Positions 36,878 to 46,796 of a stretch of DNA of 64,000 bases are shown piece after piece. Below the pieces are notes generated by a model that saw only the letters and a program-made list of their open reading frames with translations, did no database searches and was not told where the DNA came from. This DNA is from JAFGLZ01 sp964390905 (lineage in GTDB: Bacteria > Planctomycetota > Phycisphaerae > UBA1845 > JAFGLZ01). The first letter of the stretch is position 1. Each line of letters begins with the position of its first letter. The position numbers and the translations under genes were made by a program. The stretch covers positions 17,863 through 81,862 of the forward strand of contig CAYMLO010000020.1 in assembly GCA_964390905.1 (NCBI GenBank), read 5' to 3'.

Positions 36878-37140
36878 GGGGCGCCTCCCTCATCACGTCC
36901 GTACGCCGTCGTGGTCTGGACTTCGAAGTCAAAGACGCGCCGCGGGGGCTGGACGTCTCTAACCTCGGCAGACGGGGGCCGAGCCTTGAGCATGTTCTGG
37001 GAGCCCGTTCTGGGAGGGGGACAGCCCGCCTTCGGCCGGCTCGATGGCTCCTGGCGCGCGGACGTGGTGGGAGGGTGCGACGGCCCGAGGACGGGCGGGA
37101 TGGACACGGGGCCAGCCGTCAGGCGCGCCGCTTTCCCCCT

Positions 37141-38235
37141 TCACCACGGGTTTCCGGCGTGGCAGGCCCGGCCCGATTTGGCGGCGTAGTCCTGGTGATA
37201 GGCTTCGGCGGGCCAGAACGTCTTGGCCGGTTCGATCTGCGTGACGATCTCGCGGTCGCCAAAGCGCTTCTTGGCGGCGAGCTCCTTGACGTAGGCCTCC
37301 GCCTCGCGCTTCTGTGCCTCATTGACGTACCAGATCCCCGAGCGGTACTGCGAGCCGACGTCCGGTCCCTGCCGGTTGCGCTGGGTCGGGTCGTGGATCG
37401 CGAAGAACGCCTCGAGCAGCCGCCGGTAGGTGATTCGCTTGGGGTCGTACACGACCTTCACCGTCTCGGCGTGCCCGGTCCCGCCCCTGCAGACCTGCTT
37501 GTACGCTGGATTCTCGACGTTCCCCTGCATGTAGCCGCTCTCGGCGTCGATCACGCCCGGGCCCTGCTCGAAGGTATGCTCAATGCCCCAGAAGCAGCCG
37601 CCGGCGAAGTAGGCGACCTCGGTCTGGATGGGCTGGCTCTCCGGGGGCAGCGGCTGTCCCTGTTTGTGGAACTTCAAGGCGGCCGAGTTCAGGCAGTGTC
37701 GCTCGCCGGTGTGACGGGGGCCGTCCCCGAAGACGTGGCCGAGATGGGCTCCACATCGGGCGCAGTTGATTTCCGCGCGGACCATGCCGTGGCTGTAGTC
37801 GGCCTTGCGGGTGACGTGGTCGGGGTCGAACTCGCGCTGGAAGCTCGGCCAGCCGGTGCCCGAGTTGTATTTGTCCTCGCTGGAGAACAAGGGCAACCCG
37901 CAGACGACACAGCAGTAGACGCCTCTTTCCTTGTTCTTCAGCAGACATCCGGAGAAGCTCGGCTCCGTGCCGGCGTTCTGCGTGATGCGGTAGGCCTCCG
38001 GGTCGAGCTTGGCGGCCAGCGCCTCGACCTGCTTGCGCGGCAGGGGGGTGATGTCGTACTGGGACTTCGAGTAGATCGGTTTCATGTGTTTCGCCGTTTT
38101 CGCGTGTCCGGCCGGAACCAAGGAAGCCACATGATACGCCGCCGGGCCAGTCCCTTCCGATCCCGAAGGACGGCAGCCGACCAGCAAGATCGAAAGGAGC
38201 GCCGTCAACGCGACGGGGCTTCCATGAATCGCCAT
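37141..38235 (-). CDS. msrAB: Lipoprotein MsrB-MsrA methionine sulfoxide reductase fusion
   Basis: About 364 residues from the ATG at 38235 (GAGGAG nine bases upstream). The signal peptide carries a lipobox LLVGC, so it is probably anchored in the envelope. MsrB comes first (about 60-205): two CxxC zinc pairs (CVVC, CARC), GTGWPSF and the catalytic Cys in RHCLNSAALKFH. MsrA follows: GGCFWGIEHTFE and the GTGHAETV motif. Together they reduce R- and S-methionine sulfoxide. The B-A order is one of two known fusion orders. Confidence 0.94.
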   Translation of the reverse strand: MAIHGSPVALTALLSILLVGCRPSGSEGTGPAAYHVASLVPAGHAKTAKHMKPIYSKSQYDITPLPRKQVEALAAKLDPEAYRITQNAGTEPSFSGCLLKNKERGVYCCVVCGLPLFSSEDKYNSGTGWPSFQREFDPDHVTRKADYSHGMVRAEINCARCGAHLGHVFGDGPRHTGERHCLNSAALKFHKQGQPLPPESQPIQTEVAYFAGGCFWGIEHTFEQGPGVIDAESGYMQGNVENPAYKQVCRGGTGHAETVKVVYDPKRITYRRLLEAFFAIHDPTQRNRQGPDVGSQYRSGIWYVNEAQKREAEAYVKELAAKKRFGDREIVTQIEPAKTFWPAEAYHQDYAAKSGRACHAGNPW

Positions 38236-38859
38236 CGGGCTGGACTCCTCAGTATTCCCCCGGTCCTGTCTCGAATCGAAGGCTCCGGGGCCGGTCAATA
38301 GACCCCCGAATACCACGAATTTGGATGCTTGTCGCGCTCCCGACGTTCGCGCGGATCGGGACCGGCCGGGCTCATCGAATCGGCGGGGAGCGAATGGGCG
38401 TTCCCGGCCCGAAGGGGCAAGACAGCATCCGGCATGGACGGACGTTGTCCATGGATGCCTTCACTCGGGGGCCCAAGATCCCGTCTTTGTGGGCGGGCCT
38501 ACCTATCCTGTATCCGTTTTTCCTGCTCCCTTTGAAACGAGATTGACCGACGCCGACCCGGTTTCCTACAATGGGGTACGGACCCCGGTGGGCGGGGCGG
38601 TGCGCGGGGAGGGACCATGCATCCCGGCGATGGCGACCACGGCTGAGGACGTTCGTTGCGCTAACGGTCTATCCGGAGAGGGTTTACTCCGCTGTCGGGC
38701 GGACGTGTTGCTGAGGATTCCGGGGCTGCGGGTTCGCGCTGCAGCACTCTGGAGCCCCCGGCCCGCCCACAGAACCACGAGGTCCGAGGGCACCTGCATC
38801 AGCGGTCGTCGTCGAATCCCTCGTCGGCGACGCGAAGTGGGCCAGAAAGGAAGGCGAAG
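38236..38859. other. Gene-free stretch
   Basis: 624 bases between the divergent msrAB and the 1914-residue gene. It should hold both promoters. ORFs here have compositions typical of random GC-rich frames, and I see no clear RNA gene or repeat. Confidence 0.5.
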
Positions 38860-41800
38860 ATGCCAGGCCGAACGGCACTGAACGGGATGAGCGGCGCTTC
38901 GTACACGCTATTGATGGTGATGGTCTTGATGACGGCGTTCCCGGCGGGCCAGGTCCTGGCGGGCGGCTACGGGACCCTCGAGACGCGCGGCAGCGGCACC
39001 GATGAGATCTGGCTGCTGAGGGTGGGGGGCTCTCGGTACGAGATGGGCTTCTGGTACGGTCGGCTGCTGGCGGATCAGATCGCCGGGTGCGTCGCGAGCA
39101 TCACGAGCAAGCTGCCCTTCAGTGAGGGCGACTACGCCAACGCCGTCTCGGCCATGTGGAATCCCGCCTACTTCGACACCGAAGCCTACGAGAAGGAGCT
39201 CCAGGGCATGGCGGACGGATGCAGGGCTGGCGGCCATCCCGAGCTGACGTTCGAGACCTTGCGGCGGGTGCAGCTCATCCCCGACATGACCGAGGTCAGC
39301 TGTTCGCTGTTCTGCGCGTGGGGCAGCGGGACGGCGGCCGGTCACCTCTATCAGTTGCGCAATCTGGACTGGGAAATGGGCTTTGGCGTCCAGGACTACC
39401 CCGTCGTGGCGATCTTCGAGCCGGTCGACGGCGAGGTGCATGCCATCATCGGCTTCGCCGGGTCGCTGGGCATCGTGGGTGGGGGGATCAACGAGCATGG
39501 GATCGCGCAGAGCGAGATCATGGGGGCGTTCAACGACGCCGAGACGCTCAACGGGGTTCCCTTCCCGATTCTGCTGCGGGAATCGCTCTATCACGATAGC
39601 ACACTTGCCCAGGCCCTCACCCGGATGCAAGGGTCCACCCGAACCAACAACTACTACTACGGCATCAGCGGCCCGGACGGCGGCGAGATGACCGGCAGGC
39701 TGCTGCTGACCAGCAACACCCGCTGCGACATCTACGCCGAGAATCAATCGGTCAGCCCGCACCCGAAGTATGGGGTGCAGTATCCGCATCCTGCGCGGGA
39801 GGACCTGGTCTACTGGACGCGTCACAACGGCGACCGCAACCAGGAGTTTTACAACGCCATCGACGCCCGCTGGGGCAACATCGACGGGACGCGATCGATC
39901 GAGATCGCGCAGGCCATCCAGGCCGCCGATGGCAGCACGCTGCTCAGCGTGATCTACAACGCGACGGCGCAAGACTTCTGGACCGCCTACGCCAACGGGC
40001 TCGAGCCTGCCCCCAGTCAAGGGTACGTTCACTTCGATCTGTCGACAGGCGCCCCGCCCGAGCCGCCGGTCCTGCCTGCGGGGGCCACGCCGCTCGACGT
40101 CTACGTGGCCACGCCGGACCCGAGCTATGGGTACGTATACGATCCAAACTTTCGGGTGGTTGAGCCCGGGCAGTACACCGCCTACGCCCTGGAGATGACG
40201 TCGCAGACGTGGAGAGATCAGCCCGAGGAGGTGGACAAGGCGTTCTGGAAGCACTGGCTGGTCATCGTCGTCCCCGATTTCCTGCTTTTTGACGACAAGA
40301 GCATGCTGTGGATTGACGCCGGGAACAACACCGATCCGCCCCCGGACCCCAACGATGGCGCCGTGAAGGAGTACTTCGACCAGTTTGGCGGCATCGCGAC
40401 CGCCACGGCGTCGGTGGTCTCGGTCCTGCTGCAGGTGCCGAGTGAGCCGCTGGTGTTTCCCCCCGAGACACACACGCGCAGTGAAGACGCCATCATCGCC
40501 CACACGTTCAAGAAGTTCGGGGAGGAGTACCAGCAAACGGGCGATCCGAACACGACCTGGCCGGCCTTGTTGCCCATGGTCAAGAGCGCCATCCGGGCGA
40601 TGGACACGGTTCAGGACTTCCTGGGCGGGTCCGTTTCCGGGGTGCCTGAGGTCCCCATTTCGAAGTTCGTGGTGGGCGGCGGGTCCAAGCGCGGCTGGAC
40701 CACCTGGTTGACCGCCGCCGTCGACCAGTTCAGTGGTCAGAACCGGGTCTGTGCGATCGCCCCGGTGGTCATCGACTTGCTCAACCTGGACGAGCAGATG
40801 GACCACCACTACCTCGCGTACGGCGGCGAGTACGCCGAGGCCGTCCACGACTACGTCGACGAAGGCGTGATGGACCAGCTTCGTACGGAGATGGGCCAGC
40901 AGTTGCTCAAGATTGTCGACCCCTTCGAGTACCGGGACCGGCTCGCGTCGCTGCCGAAGTTCCTGATCAACTCCCCGGGCGACGAGTTCTTCGTGCCGGA
41001 CTCGGCCCAGTTCTACTTCCACGACCTGCCCGGGGACTACACGAAGTGGCTTCGCTACGTGCCCAACACCAATCACGGGGCCGGTCTCGGCGAGGAGGAT
41101 CCCGACAAGATGCCGGAGCAAAGCTTGGCCGCCTTCTACGCTTCGGTCCTGCTGGGTCTGCAGCGCCCCCACTTCACGTGGACGTTGGAGGGGACCAACG
41201 CCATCCGCGTGGAGACGTCCCCGTGGTCGGGTGGCGTCCCCACGGTCAGGCTGTGGCAGGGCTACGTCGATCCGGACAAGACGGGAGGCGTCCGGGACTT
41301 CCGCAGGCAAACGGTCGGCGAGATCTGGAGCGCCTCTGTCCTCCAGGATCAGGGCGGTGGCGTCTATGTGGGGCAGGTCGACGTGCCGGACGTCGGGTGG
41401 CGGGGGTTCTTCGTTGAATTGGAGTACACCGACCCGGTCCTGCAGCAGTTCGGGGACTTCCCCCACAAGTTCACGACGGAGGTCCGGATCGTGCCCGAAC
41501 TCACGCAGACGGTCACGTTGGACGCTCAGAGCGACAACGAGGCCTGGGGACACGTGGACGTCGATCCGGCGCCGGCGGATCCGAACGTGTTCGAGTATGA
41601 GAGGGGTACCGCGGTCACGGTGACGGCGAGCGCGGAAACGGGCTACGAGTTCTGGCACTGGCAGGTGTTCGATCCGAATCACCCCGGGGACCCGGCCCAC
41701 GCCGACGAAGACGCCAACAATCCGCTGACGATCGTTCTGGACACCGACCGCCAGGTGAAGGCCTTCTTCGGCCCCAACCTCGTGGTGACCGTCGAGGCGG

Positions 41801-44604
41801 ACCCGAACCCGATCTCGGTGGGCGCAGAGACGACACTGACGGCAGAGGCCACCGGCGGGCTTCCGCCATACACGTACCACTGGACGGAGACCGGCGAGAC
41901 CACGTCGCAGATCACGGTGATCCCCGCGACGGCGGGCGCCCACACTTATCATGTCACGGTCACGGACGATCGCGGCAAGACCGCACCCGGATCGGTGAAG
42001 GTCATCGTCAGCGAGGGGCTCGTGGTGGCGGTCAAGGCGGACCCGGGAGAGACCACTCCGGGCGGATCTTGCGAGCTGACCGCGACGGCCACGGGGGGCA
42101 CGAAGCCTTACACGTACCTCTGGGCCGAGACGGGCCAGACGGATCGGAGCATCACCGTCAGCCCCATCGAGCCGGGGGACCATACCTACACGGTGACCGT
42201 CACTGACAGCGACGTCCCTCCCGTGGTCACGACGGAATCCATCACGGTATCGGTTGCCTTGCCCCTGACCGTGGCGGTCCAGGCCGATCCCGAGGAAGTG
42301 GCCGCCGGTCAGGCCAGCGCGCTGACGGTCACGGTCACGGGGGGCAAGGCGCCCTACACGTACGAATGGAACACCGGCGAGACCGAAGCGAGCATCACCG
42401 TCGCGCCGACCACGACGACGAAGTACTCGGTTACGGTCACAGACGCGCTCAAACAGCGGGAGAAGGCTTCGGTCACCGTGACGGTCCCCAGTAACGTCAG
42501 CATCGCGCTTGTGGCGGACCCAAGCACGGTCGTCACCGGGCAGAACGTCCTGCTGACCGCGAAGGTGTCAGGCGGCGCGGCGCCCTACACCTACACCTGG
42601 AGCACGACGGGCTCCGAGACGATCCCGGAGGGGACCGGCGCGACCTACACGGCCACGCCCACTTCGGACAAGACGACTTACACGGTGACGGCGACTGACA
42701 GCTTCGGTCAGTCGTCTAACGAGGCCTCCGTCACGATTACCGTGGTCGACGTGTTGACCGCGACAGCTCAGGCCGCCCCGGACGTGGTCGTGCCTGGGGG
42801 GCAGACCAAGCTGACGGTATCCACCTCTGGCGGCAAAGCGCCCTACGCATACCGCTGGACCGGCGATGATGGCGGACAGTCGATCGCCGACCCGAACGTG
42901 CGGACCGCGCTGGCGTCGCCGACGCAGGCGACCGCGTACACGGTGACGGTGACCGACGCTCTGGGTCAGGAGGCGGAGGCAAGCGTGGAAGTCGGGGTGG
43001 CGACCGGCCTGACCGCCAAGGCCACCGCGAGCCCGGCGTCGGTCGTCTCGGGGGGCGAGAGCACGCTGACGGCGACGGCGACGGGTGGCGTCGCTCCCTA
43101 CGAGTACATCTGGTGGCCTATAGGCCGTGCGGGTCGGACGGCCCAGGTGAGTCCTACCGGGACGACCACCTACGATGTGACGGTGACGGACAGCGTCGGC
43201 CAGCAGACCACGGCGTCGGTGACGGTGAGCGTCGTGGCCGGCCTGACGGCGAAGGCGACGGCCAACCCGACGCGCGTCGTTTCGGGCGGGCAGGTCGAGC
43301 TGACGGCAGAGGTCCTGACCGGCGGGGTGGGGCCCTTCAGTTACCACTGGACCGAGGAGGACCGAGACGGGCAGACCATCACCATCTCGCCGACGTTAGA
43401 CACCTCCGATCCGCAGAGCAAGACAATGACCTACTCGGTCATCGTGGTCGACAATCTGGGTCAACGCGCGAATGCCTCGGTGGCGGTGACGGTGACGAAG
43501 GGGCCGGTGGCGTCGGCCACGGCCACGCCCGATCTCGTCGTCCCTGGGGGCGCGGTGACGTTGACGGCGTCTGCCTCCGGCGGTAAGCCGCCATACGGCG
43601 ACTATGCGTGGAGCACGGGTCAGACCGGCCAGACGGTCACGGTCCACCCCACCAAGACCACGGAGTACACGGTCGAGGTTCACGACGCGGAGGGCAATTC
43701 GGACGGGGCCTCGGTGACCGTCGGTGTCGCATCCGCCCCGAGTGTGACGGCCTCCTGCGAGCCGAACGTCATCAAGGCCGGCGACTCCTGCGTCTTGACT
43801 GCAAGGGCTTCCGGCGGCGCCGGCGGGTATGCGTACGCATGGAGCGATGGTCAGACGGGGATGTCCATCCAGGTCTGGCCCACGTTGAACGGTCAGAATG
43901 GGGCCGCGGGGGAGGTGACGTATTCGGTGACGGTCACCGACGCCCTCGAGCAGACGGCGAAGGCCTCGGTGAAGGTGGCGATGACGGGGCCTGTGAGCGT
44001 CGTGGCGTCGGCGGAGCCGAACTTCGTCATCGCGGGCGGAGCGGCTGAGCTGTCAGCGTCCGCCTCGGGTGGCAGACCGCCTTACACCTACGCGTGGAGC
44101 AACGGCGCCACCGAGAAGACCATCACGGTGGCACCGACGACGGCGACGGAATACACGGTCACGACGACCGACGCCCTCGACCAGCGGGCCACCGCTTCGG
44201 TCACGGTGGGCGTCGGCAATCAGTATGCGTTGACCGTCGGCGTCCACCAGGACCAGGGCGGCACGGTGAAGGTGGATCCCGCGGGCGGGCTCTACCGCGA
44301 GGGGGAGACGGTCAAGCTGACGGCGAGGTCCGAGGCCGGCTGGGTGTTTGCCTTCTGGGCAACCGGCGACGAGGCCCTGCTGGACAATCCCCTGAACGTG
44401 GTGATGGACTCCCCGAAGGAGATTACAGCCGTCTTCCTCGATCAGGCGAATCAACAGGACCCGGCGGAGTTTCCGATCGATCCGGTGGTCGTGCCGGCGT
44501 GCGGGACCATGGTCGGGATGGGTCAGCTGGCTCTGTTCTGGGCCCTGTGCTGGCTGGGTCTGGCGGCGCTTCATACGCGGCAGGTCCGCAAGCGAAGGCG
44601 ATGA
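38860..44604 (+). CDS. Giant exported fusion: C45-type hydrolase, PhoPQ-activated domain, ten Ig-like repeats
   Basis: 1914 residues; signal peptide ends near QVLAGG; AGGAAGG precedes the ATG. Residues about 40-395 match C45-type Ntn acyltransferase/hydrolases, with probable nucleophile Cys148 (EVSCSLFCAWGSG) and the RNLDW motif. About 410-860 matches the PhoPQ-activated pathogenicity-related (AprA) alpha/beta-hydrolase-like family (VGGGSKRGWTTWLTAAVD, IAPVVIDLLN). An InlB-B-type repeat (about 875-970) precedes ten Ig/PKD-like repeats of about 82 residues (973-1788), another B-repeat, then CGTMVGMGQ, a membrane helix and RKRRR. Probably surface-anchored; substrate unknown. Confidence 0.87.
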   Translation: MPGRTALNGMSGASYTLLMVMVLMTAFPAGQVLAGGYGTLETRGSGTDEIWLLRVGGSRYEMGFWYGRLLADQIAGCVASITSKLPFSEGDYANAVSAMWNPAYFDTEAYEKELQGMADGCRAGGHPELTFETLRRVQLIPDMTEVSCSLFCAWGSGTAAGHLYQLRNLDWEMGFGVQDYPVVAIFEPVDGEVHAIIGFAGSLGIVGGGINEHGIAQSEIMGAFNDAETLNGVPFPILLRESLYHDSTLAQALTRMQGSTRTNNYYYGISGPDGGEMTGRLLLTSNTRCDIYAENQSVSPHPKYGVQYPHPAREDLVYWTRHNGDRNQEFYNAIDARWGNIDGTRSIEIAQAIQAADGSTLLSVIYNATAQDFWTAYANGLEPAPSQGYVHFDLSTGAPPEPPVLPAGATPLDVYVATPDPSYGYVYDPNFRVVEPGQYTAYALEMTSQTWRDQPEEVDKAFWKHWLVIVVPDFLLFDDKSMLWIDAGNNTDPPPDPNDGAVKEYFDQFGGIATATASVVSVLLQVPSEPLVFPPETHTRSEDAIIAHTFKKFGEEYQQTGDPNTTWPALLPMVKSAIRAMDTVQDFLGGSVSGVPEVPISKFVVGGGSKRGWTTWLTAAVDQFSGQNRVCAIAPVVIDLLNLDEQMDHHYLAYGGEYAEAVHDYVDEGVMDQLRTEMGQQLLKIVDPFEYRDRLASLPKFLINSPGDEFFVPDSAQFYFHDLPGDYTKWLRYVPNTNHGAGLGEEDPDKMPEQSLAAFYASVLLGLQRPHFTWTLEGTNAIRVETSPWSGGVPTVRLWQGYVDPDKTGGVRDFRRQTVGEIWSASVLQDQGGGVYVGQVDVPDVGWRGFFVELEYTDPVLQQFGDFPHKFTTEVRIVPELTQTVTLDAQSDNEAWGHVDVDPAPADPNVFEYERGTAVTVTASAETGYEFWHWQVFDPNHPGDPAHADEDANNPLTIVLDTDRQVKAFFGPNLVVTVEADPNPISVGAETTLTAEATGGLPPYTYHWTETGETTSQITVIPATAGAHTYHVTVTDDRGKTAPGSVKVIVSEGLVVAVKADPGETTPGGSCELTATATGGTKPYTYLWAETGQTDRSITVSPIEPGDHTYTVTVTDSDVPPVVTTESITVSVALPLTVAVQADPEEVAAGQASALTVTVTGGKAPYTYEWNTGETEASITVAPTTTTKYSVTVTDALKQREKASVTVTVPSNVSIALVADPSTVVTGQNVLLTAKVSGGAAPYTYTWSTTGSETIPEGTGATYTATPTSDKTTYTVTATDSFGQSSNEASVTITVVDVLTATAQAAPDVVVPGGQTKLTVSTSGGKAPYAYRWTGDDGGQSIADPNVRTALASPTQATAYTVTVTDALGQEAEASVEVGVATGLTAKATASPASVVSGGESTLTATATGGVAPYEYIWWPIGRAGRTAQVSPTGTTTYDVTVTDSVGQQTTASVTVSVVAGLTAKATANPTRVVSGGQVELTAEVLTGGVGPFSYHWTEEDRDGQTITISPTLDTSDPQSKTMTYSVIVVDNLGQRANASVAVTVTKGPVASATATPDLVVPGGAVTLTASASGGKPPYGDYAWSTGQTGQTVTVHPTKTTEYTVEVHDAEGNSDGASVTVGVASAPSVTASCEPNVIKAGDSCVLTARASGGAGGYAYAWSDGQTGMSIQVWPTLNGQNGAAGEVTYSVTVTDALEQTAKASVKVAMTGPVSVVASAEPNFVIAGGAAELSASASGGRPPYTYAWSNGATEKTITVAPTTATEYTVTTTDALDQRATASVTVGVGNQYALTVGVHQDQGGTVKVDPAGGLYREGETVKLTARSEAGWVFAFWATGDEALLDNPLNVVMDSPKEITAVFLDQANQQDPAEFPIDPVVVPACGTMVGMGQLALFWALCWLGLAALHTRQVRKRRR

Positions 44605-44639
44605 CGTTTGCGGGGGCCCCTGTCGGCGTGGAGTGTGGC

Positions 44640-45839
44640 ATGATCCCCAGGCGGCGCGTACCGATCGCGAGAACCGATTTCGTCGAGTGGTTCAGGTCCT
44701 TCGTTCGCCGGGGCGCGTCGGCTGCCGATGACGTCTCGCGGTTCGAGCGGGCTGTGGCGGACTATCTGGGCTGTGAGTTCGCCCGCGCAACGTCCAGCGG
44801 GAGGGACGCCATCGAGCTGGCCCTCGACGGCGTGGGGGCCCAGCCGGGCGACGAGGTCATCGTGCCCGCCTACACCCTGGGCGAGCTCCTGCCGCTGCTG
44901 CAGGCTCGAGGCCTGAAGCTCCTGGCGGCCGACATCGAGGCCGACACGTTCAACATCGATCCCCGTCGCGTGGCCGATCGGATCACGCCGAAGACCCGGG
45001 CCATCCTGGCCACGCATCTGCTGGGCGCGCCCTGCGACATCGAGGCGATCTGCGCGTTGGCGCGCGAGCACGACGTCGCCGTCATCGAGGACTGCGCGCA
45101 CGGGTTCGGCGCGAGTGTCGCCGGCCGGAAGGTCGGCACGTTCGGCGACGCCGCCATCTTCAGCCTGGAGGTCAACAAAGCCGTCCCCACCTACGGCGGG
45201 GGGATCATCGTGACCGGCGATCCGAAGATCGCCGAGTCGGTGTCCGCCGCCCTGGACGCTCGCCCGCGATCGGAACGGGCGGCTCGCAAGAAGGCCTTCT
45301 CCACGTGGGTGGAGGAGAGTCTGATCCGCAGCCCGTTTTACGCGATCCTGGCCAGGATCCTGTTCTCCGAGAAGTTTGCCAGGACCTTCGAGCGGTTCTA
45401 CCGCGGCAGCCACGACCGCCTCCGCACCGTCAAGCGAGCCTACACGGGCTTCCAGGCCCGGCTCGGGATCGCCCGGTTGGGCCAGCTCGACGACCGTAAC
45501 GAGCGGCTTAACCGACGCTGGGACGAGCTGGCCGGTCAACTCCCCGACGGATTCACCGTGCAGGTCCGTGATCGCGTGGGCACCCCGGCGTTCTACAACT
45601 TCGTCGCGCTCAGCCCCATCGGCCCGAAGGCGCTGAGACGGCGGGCCATGCGGCTGGGCCTGGACGTCGGGATCGGCAGTGAGGTCATGGACGATTGCGG
45701 CCGAATGCTGGACGCCGACGACTGCCCCACCGCCACGCGGGTGGCTGAGCGCGCCGTCCTCCTGCCGTTCTACGACGGATTGAGCCGGCGGCGGTTCAGG
45801 CGGCTGGTTAGGACGTTGGAGAAGCTTGCGGCCGGATAG
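44640..45839 (+). CDS. DegT/DnrJ/EryC1/StrS family aminotransferase
   Basis: About 399 residues. The ATG at 44640 has GGAG six bases upstream; an in-frame ATG at 44601 overlaps the stop of the giant gene (ATGA) and would add 13 residues. Fold type I PLP features: SGRDAIELALDGVGAQPGD, DEVIVPAYTLGELLP, EDCAHGFGAS and the PLP-binding Lys in FSLEVNKAVPTYGGG. Such enzymes aminate nucleotide-linked keto-sugars for glycan or metabolite synthesis. The following two minus-strand genes may act in the same surface pathway, by inference only. Confidence 0.88.
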   Translation: MIPRRRVPIARTDFVEWFRSFVRRGASAADDVSRFERAVADYLGCEFARATSSGRDAIELALDGVGAQPGDEVIVPAYTLGELLPLLQARGLKLLAADIEADTFNIDPRRVADRITPKTRAILATHLLGAPCDIEAICALAREHDVAVIEDCAHGFGASVAGRKVGTFGDAAIFSLEVNKAVPTYGGGIIVTGDPKIAESVSAALDARPRSERAARKKAFSTWVEESLIRSPFYAILARILFSEKFARTFERFYRGSHDRLRTVKRAYTGFQARLGIARLGQLDDRNERLNRRWDELAGQLPDGFTVQVRDRVGTPAFYNFVALSPIGPKALRRRAMRLGLDVGIGSEVMDDCGRMLDADDCPTATRVAERAVLLPFYDGLSRRRFRRLVRTLEKLAAG

Positions 45840-45866
45840 AAGACGCGACCCCGGCGGGATAGGGGG

Positions 45867-46793
45867 TCACGTGCTCGTGCTGGCGTCTTGCGGTCCCGAT
45901 CGTCGTCTGGCGACCTGGCGGTTGATGAGGACGAGGGCGACCCACCCGATCGGCAGCCAGATCCAGAAGGTGGCCAGGCGAAACGCGCCTACGGCGAAGG
46001 CGAAGTGGGCTGCCGGGACGTCCATGATCTTCAGACTGACCCCCAGGAATCCCTCGACCGCGCCGATGCCGCCGGGCAGGCCCGTTCCGGATCCGAGGAC
46101 GGTCGAGGCCGGCGCGAAGAACAGCGTCTCGACCAGACCGACGTCGCCGGGTAGGTCGCGCACCAGGACGTACAACGCCACCCCGTTGATGATCCAGCAG
46201 GTGCTCCGCAACGCGACGATGCCGACGGTCTGCCATCGCCACCAGAAGGCTGCGGGAAGCTCCAGGCGCGTCCCGGAGACCATGCTTCCGAGCCGATCGC
46301 CCAGGGTCAGCATCGCGGCGACGACGACGAGGGCGGCGATGGGGCTGAGCGCCGGATGGACCATCAGGGTGCCTACGCCGATTAGAACGGCCAGGGCGGC
46401 GGTCGCGTCGAGGAAGAAGGCAACGGCCTCGGCCAGGACGCCTTGCCTGAGCGACCCTCGATCCAAGCGCTTGAACGCGTCCGGGCGGATGAGGTTGCCC
46501 AGCTGCATCGGCAAGAGCAGACCGGCGTAGCCCGACAAGAAGACCTTCAGACCCGCCAGGTCCCACGCTCGGATACCGAACCGCCTGCAGACCCACATCC
46601 AAGACGCGCCCTCGAAGGCCATGTCCAGGACGCCCAGGGCCAGTGCGCCAGCCAACAGGAGCACCTTGCCCCGCCAGTCCGCGACGACGGTGGCCCAATC
46701 GCCGGTGAAGAGCCCGTACAGCCCGTAGGCGGTCACGATTGCGAGTACGACGAGGCCAATGGGTCGGGCGTAGTCTCTCTTTCGCACGGGCAA
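45867..46793 (-). CDS. Flippase-like integral membrane protein (LPG synthase TM / UPF0104 type)
   Basis: 308 residues with about eight hydrophobic segments, e.g. GLVVLAIVTAYGLYGLFTGD, VLLLAGALALGVLDMAFEGA and AALAVLIGVGTLMV. The signature GSGTGLPGGIGAVEGFLG near the C-terminus is typical of the lysylphosphatidylglycerol-synthase transmembrane (flippase-like) family. It lies three bases downstream of the radical SAM gene on the same strand. Transport of a lipid-linked substrate is plausible; the catalytic LPG-synthase domain is absent. Confidence 0.85.
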   Translation of the reverse strand: MPVRKRDYARPIGLVVLAIVTAYGLYGLFTGDWATVVADWRGKVLLLAGALALGVLDMAFEGASWMWVCRRFGIRAWDLAGLKVFLSGYAGLLLPMQLGNLIRPDAFKRLDRGSLRQGVLAEAVAFFLDATAALAVLIGVGTLMVHPALSPIAALVVVAAMLTLGDRLGSMVSGTRLELPAAFWWRWQTVGIVALRSTCWIINGVALYVLVRDLPGDVGLVETLFFAPASTVLGSGTGLPGGIGAVEGFLGVSLKIMDVPAAHFAFAVGAFRLATFWIWLPIGWVALVLINRQVARRRSGPQDASTST

Positions 46794-46796
46794 TGC

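Noticed and set aside
36959..37107. Short - strand frame ending near 36960-36850 (MLKARPPSAEVRDV)
   Set aside because: No ribosome site and no homology visible; kept out although it overlaps the start of the small membrane peptide.
38321..38881. 186-codon frame upstream of the fusion gene
   Set aside because: No start signal, Arg-rich random composition, and overlaps the start of the real gene.
38908..42183. A 1091-codon open frame on the - strand
   Set aside because: Shadow of the 1914-residue fusion gene, whose frame has a signal peptide, recognised domains and a ribosome site.
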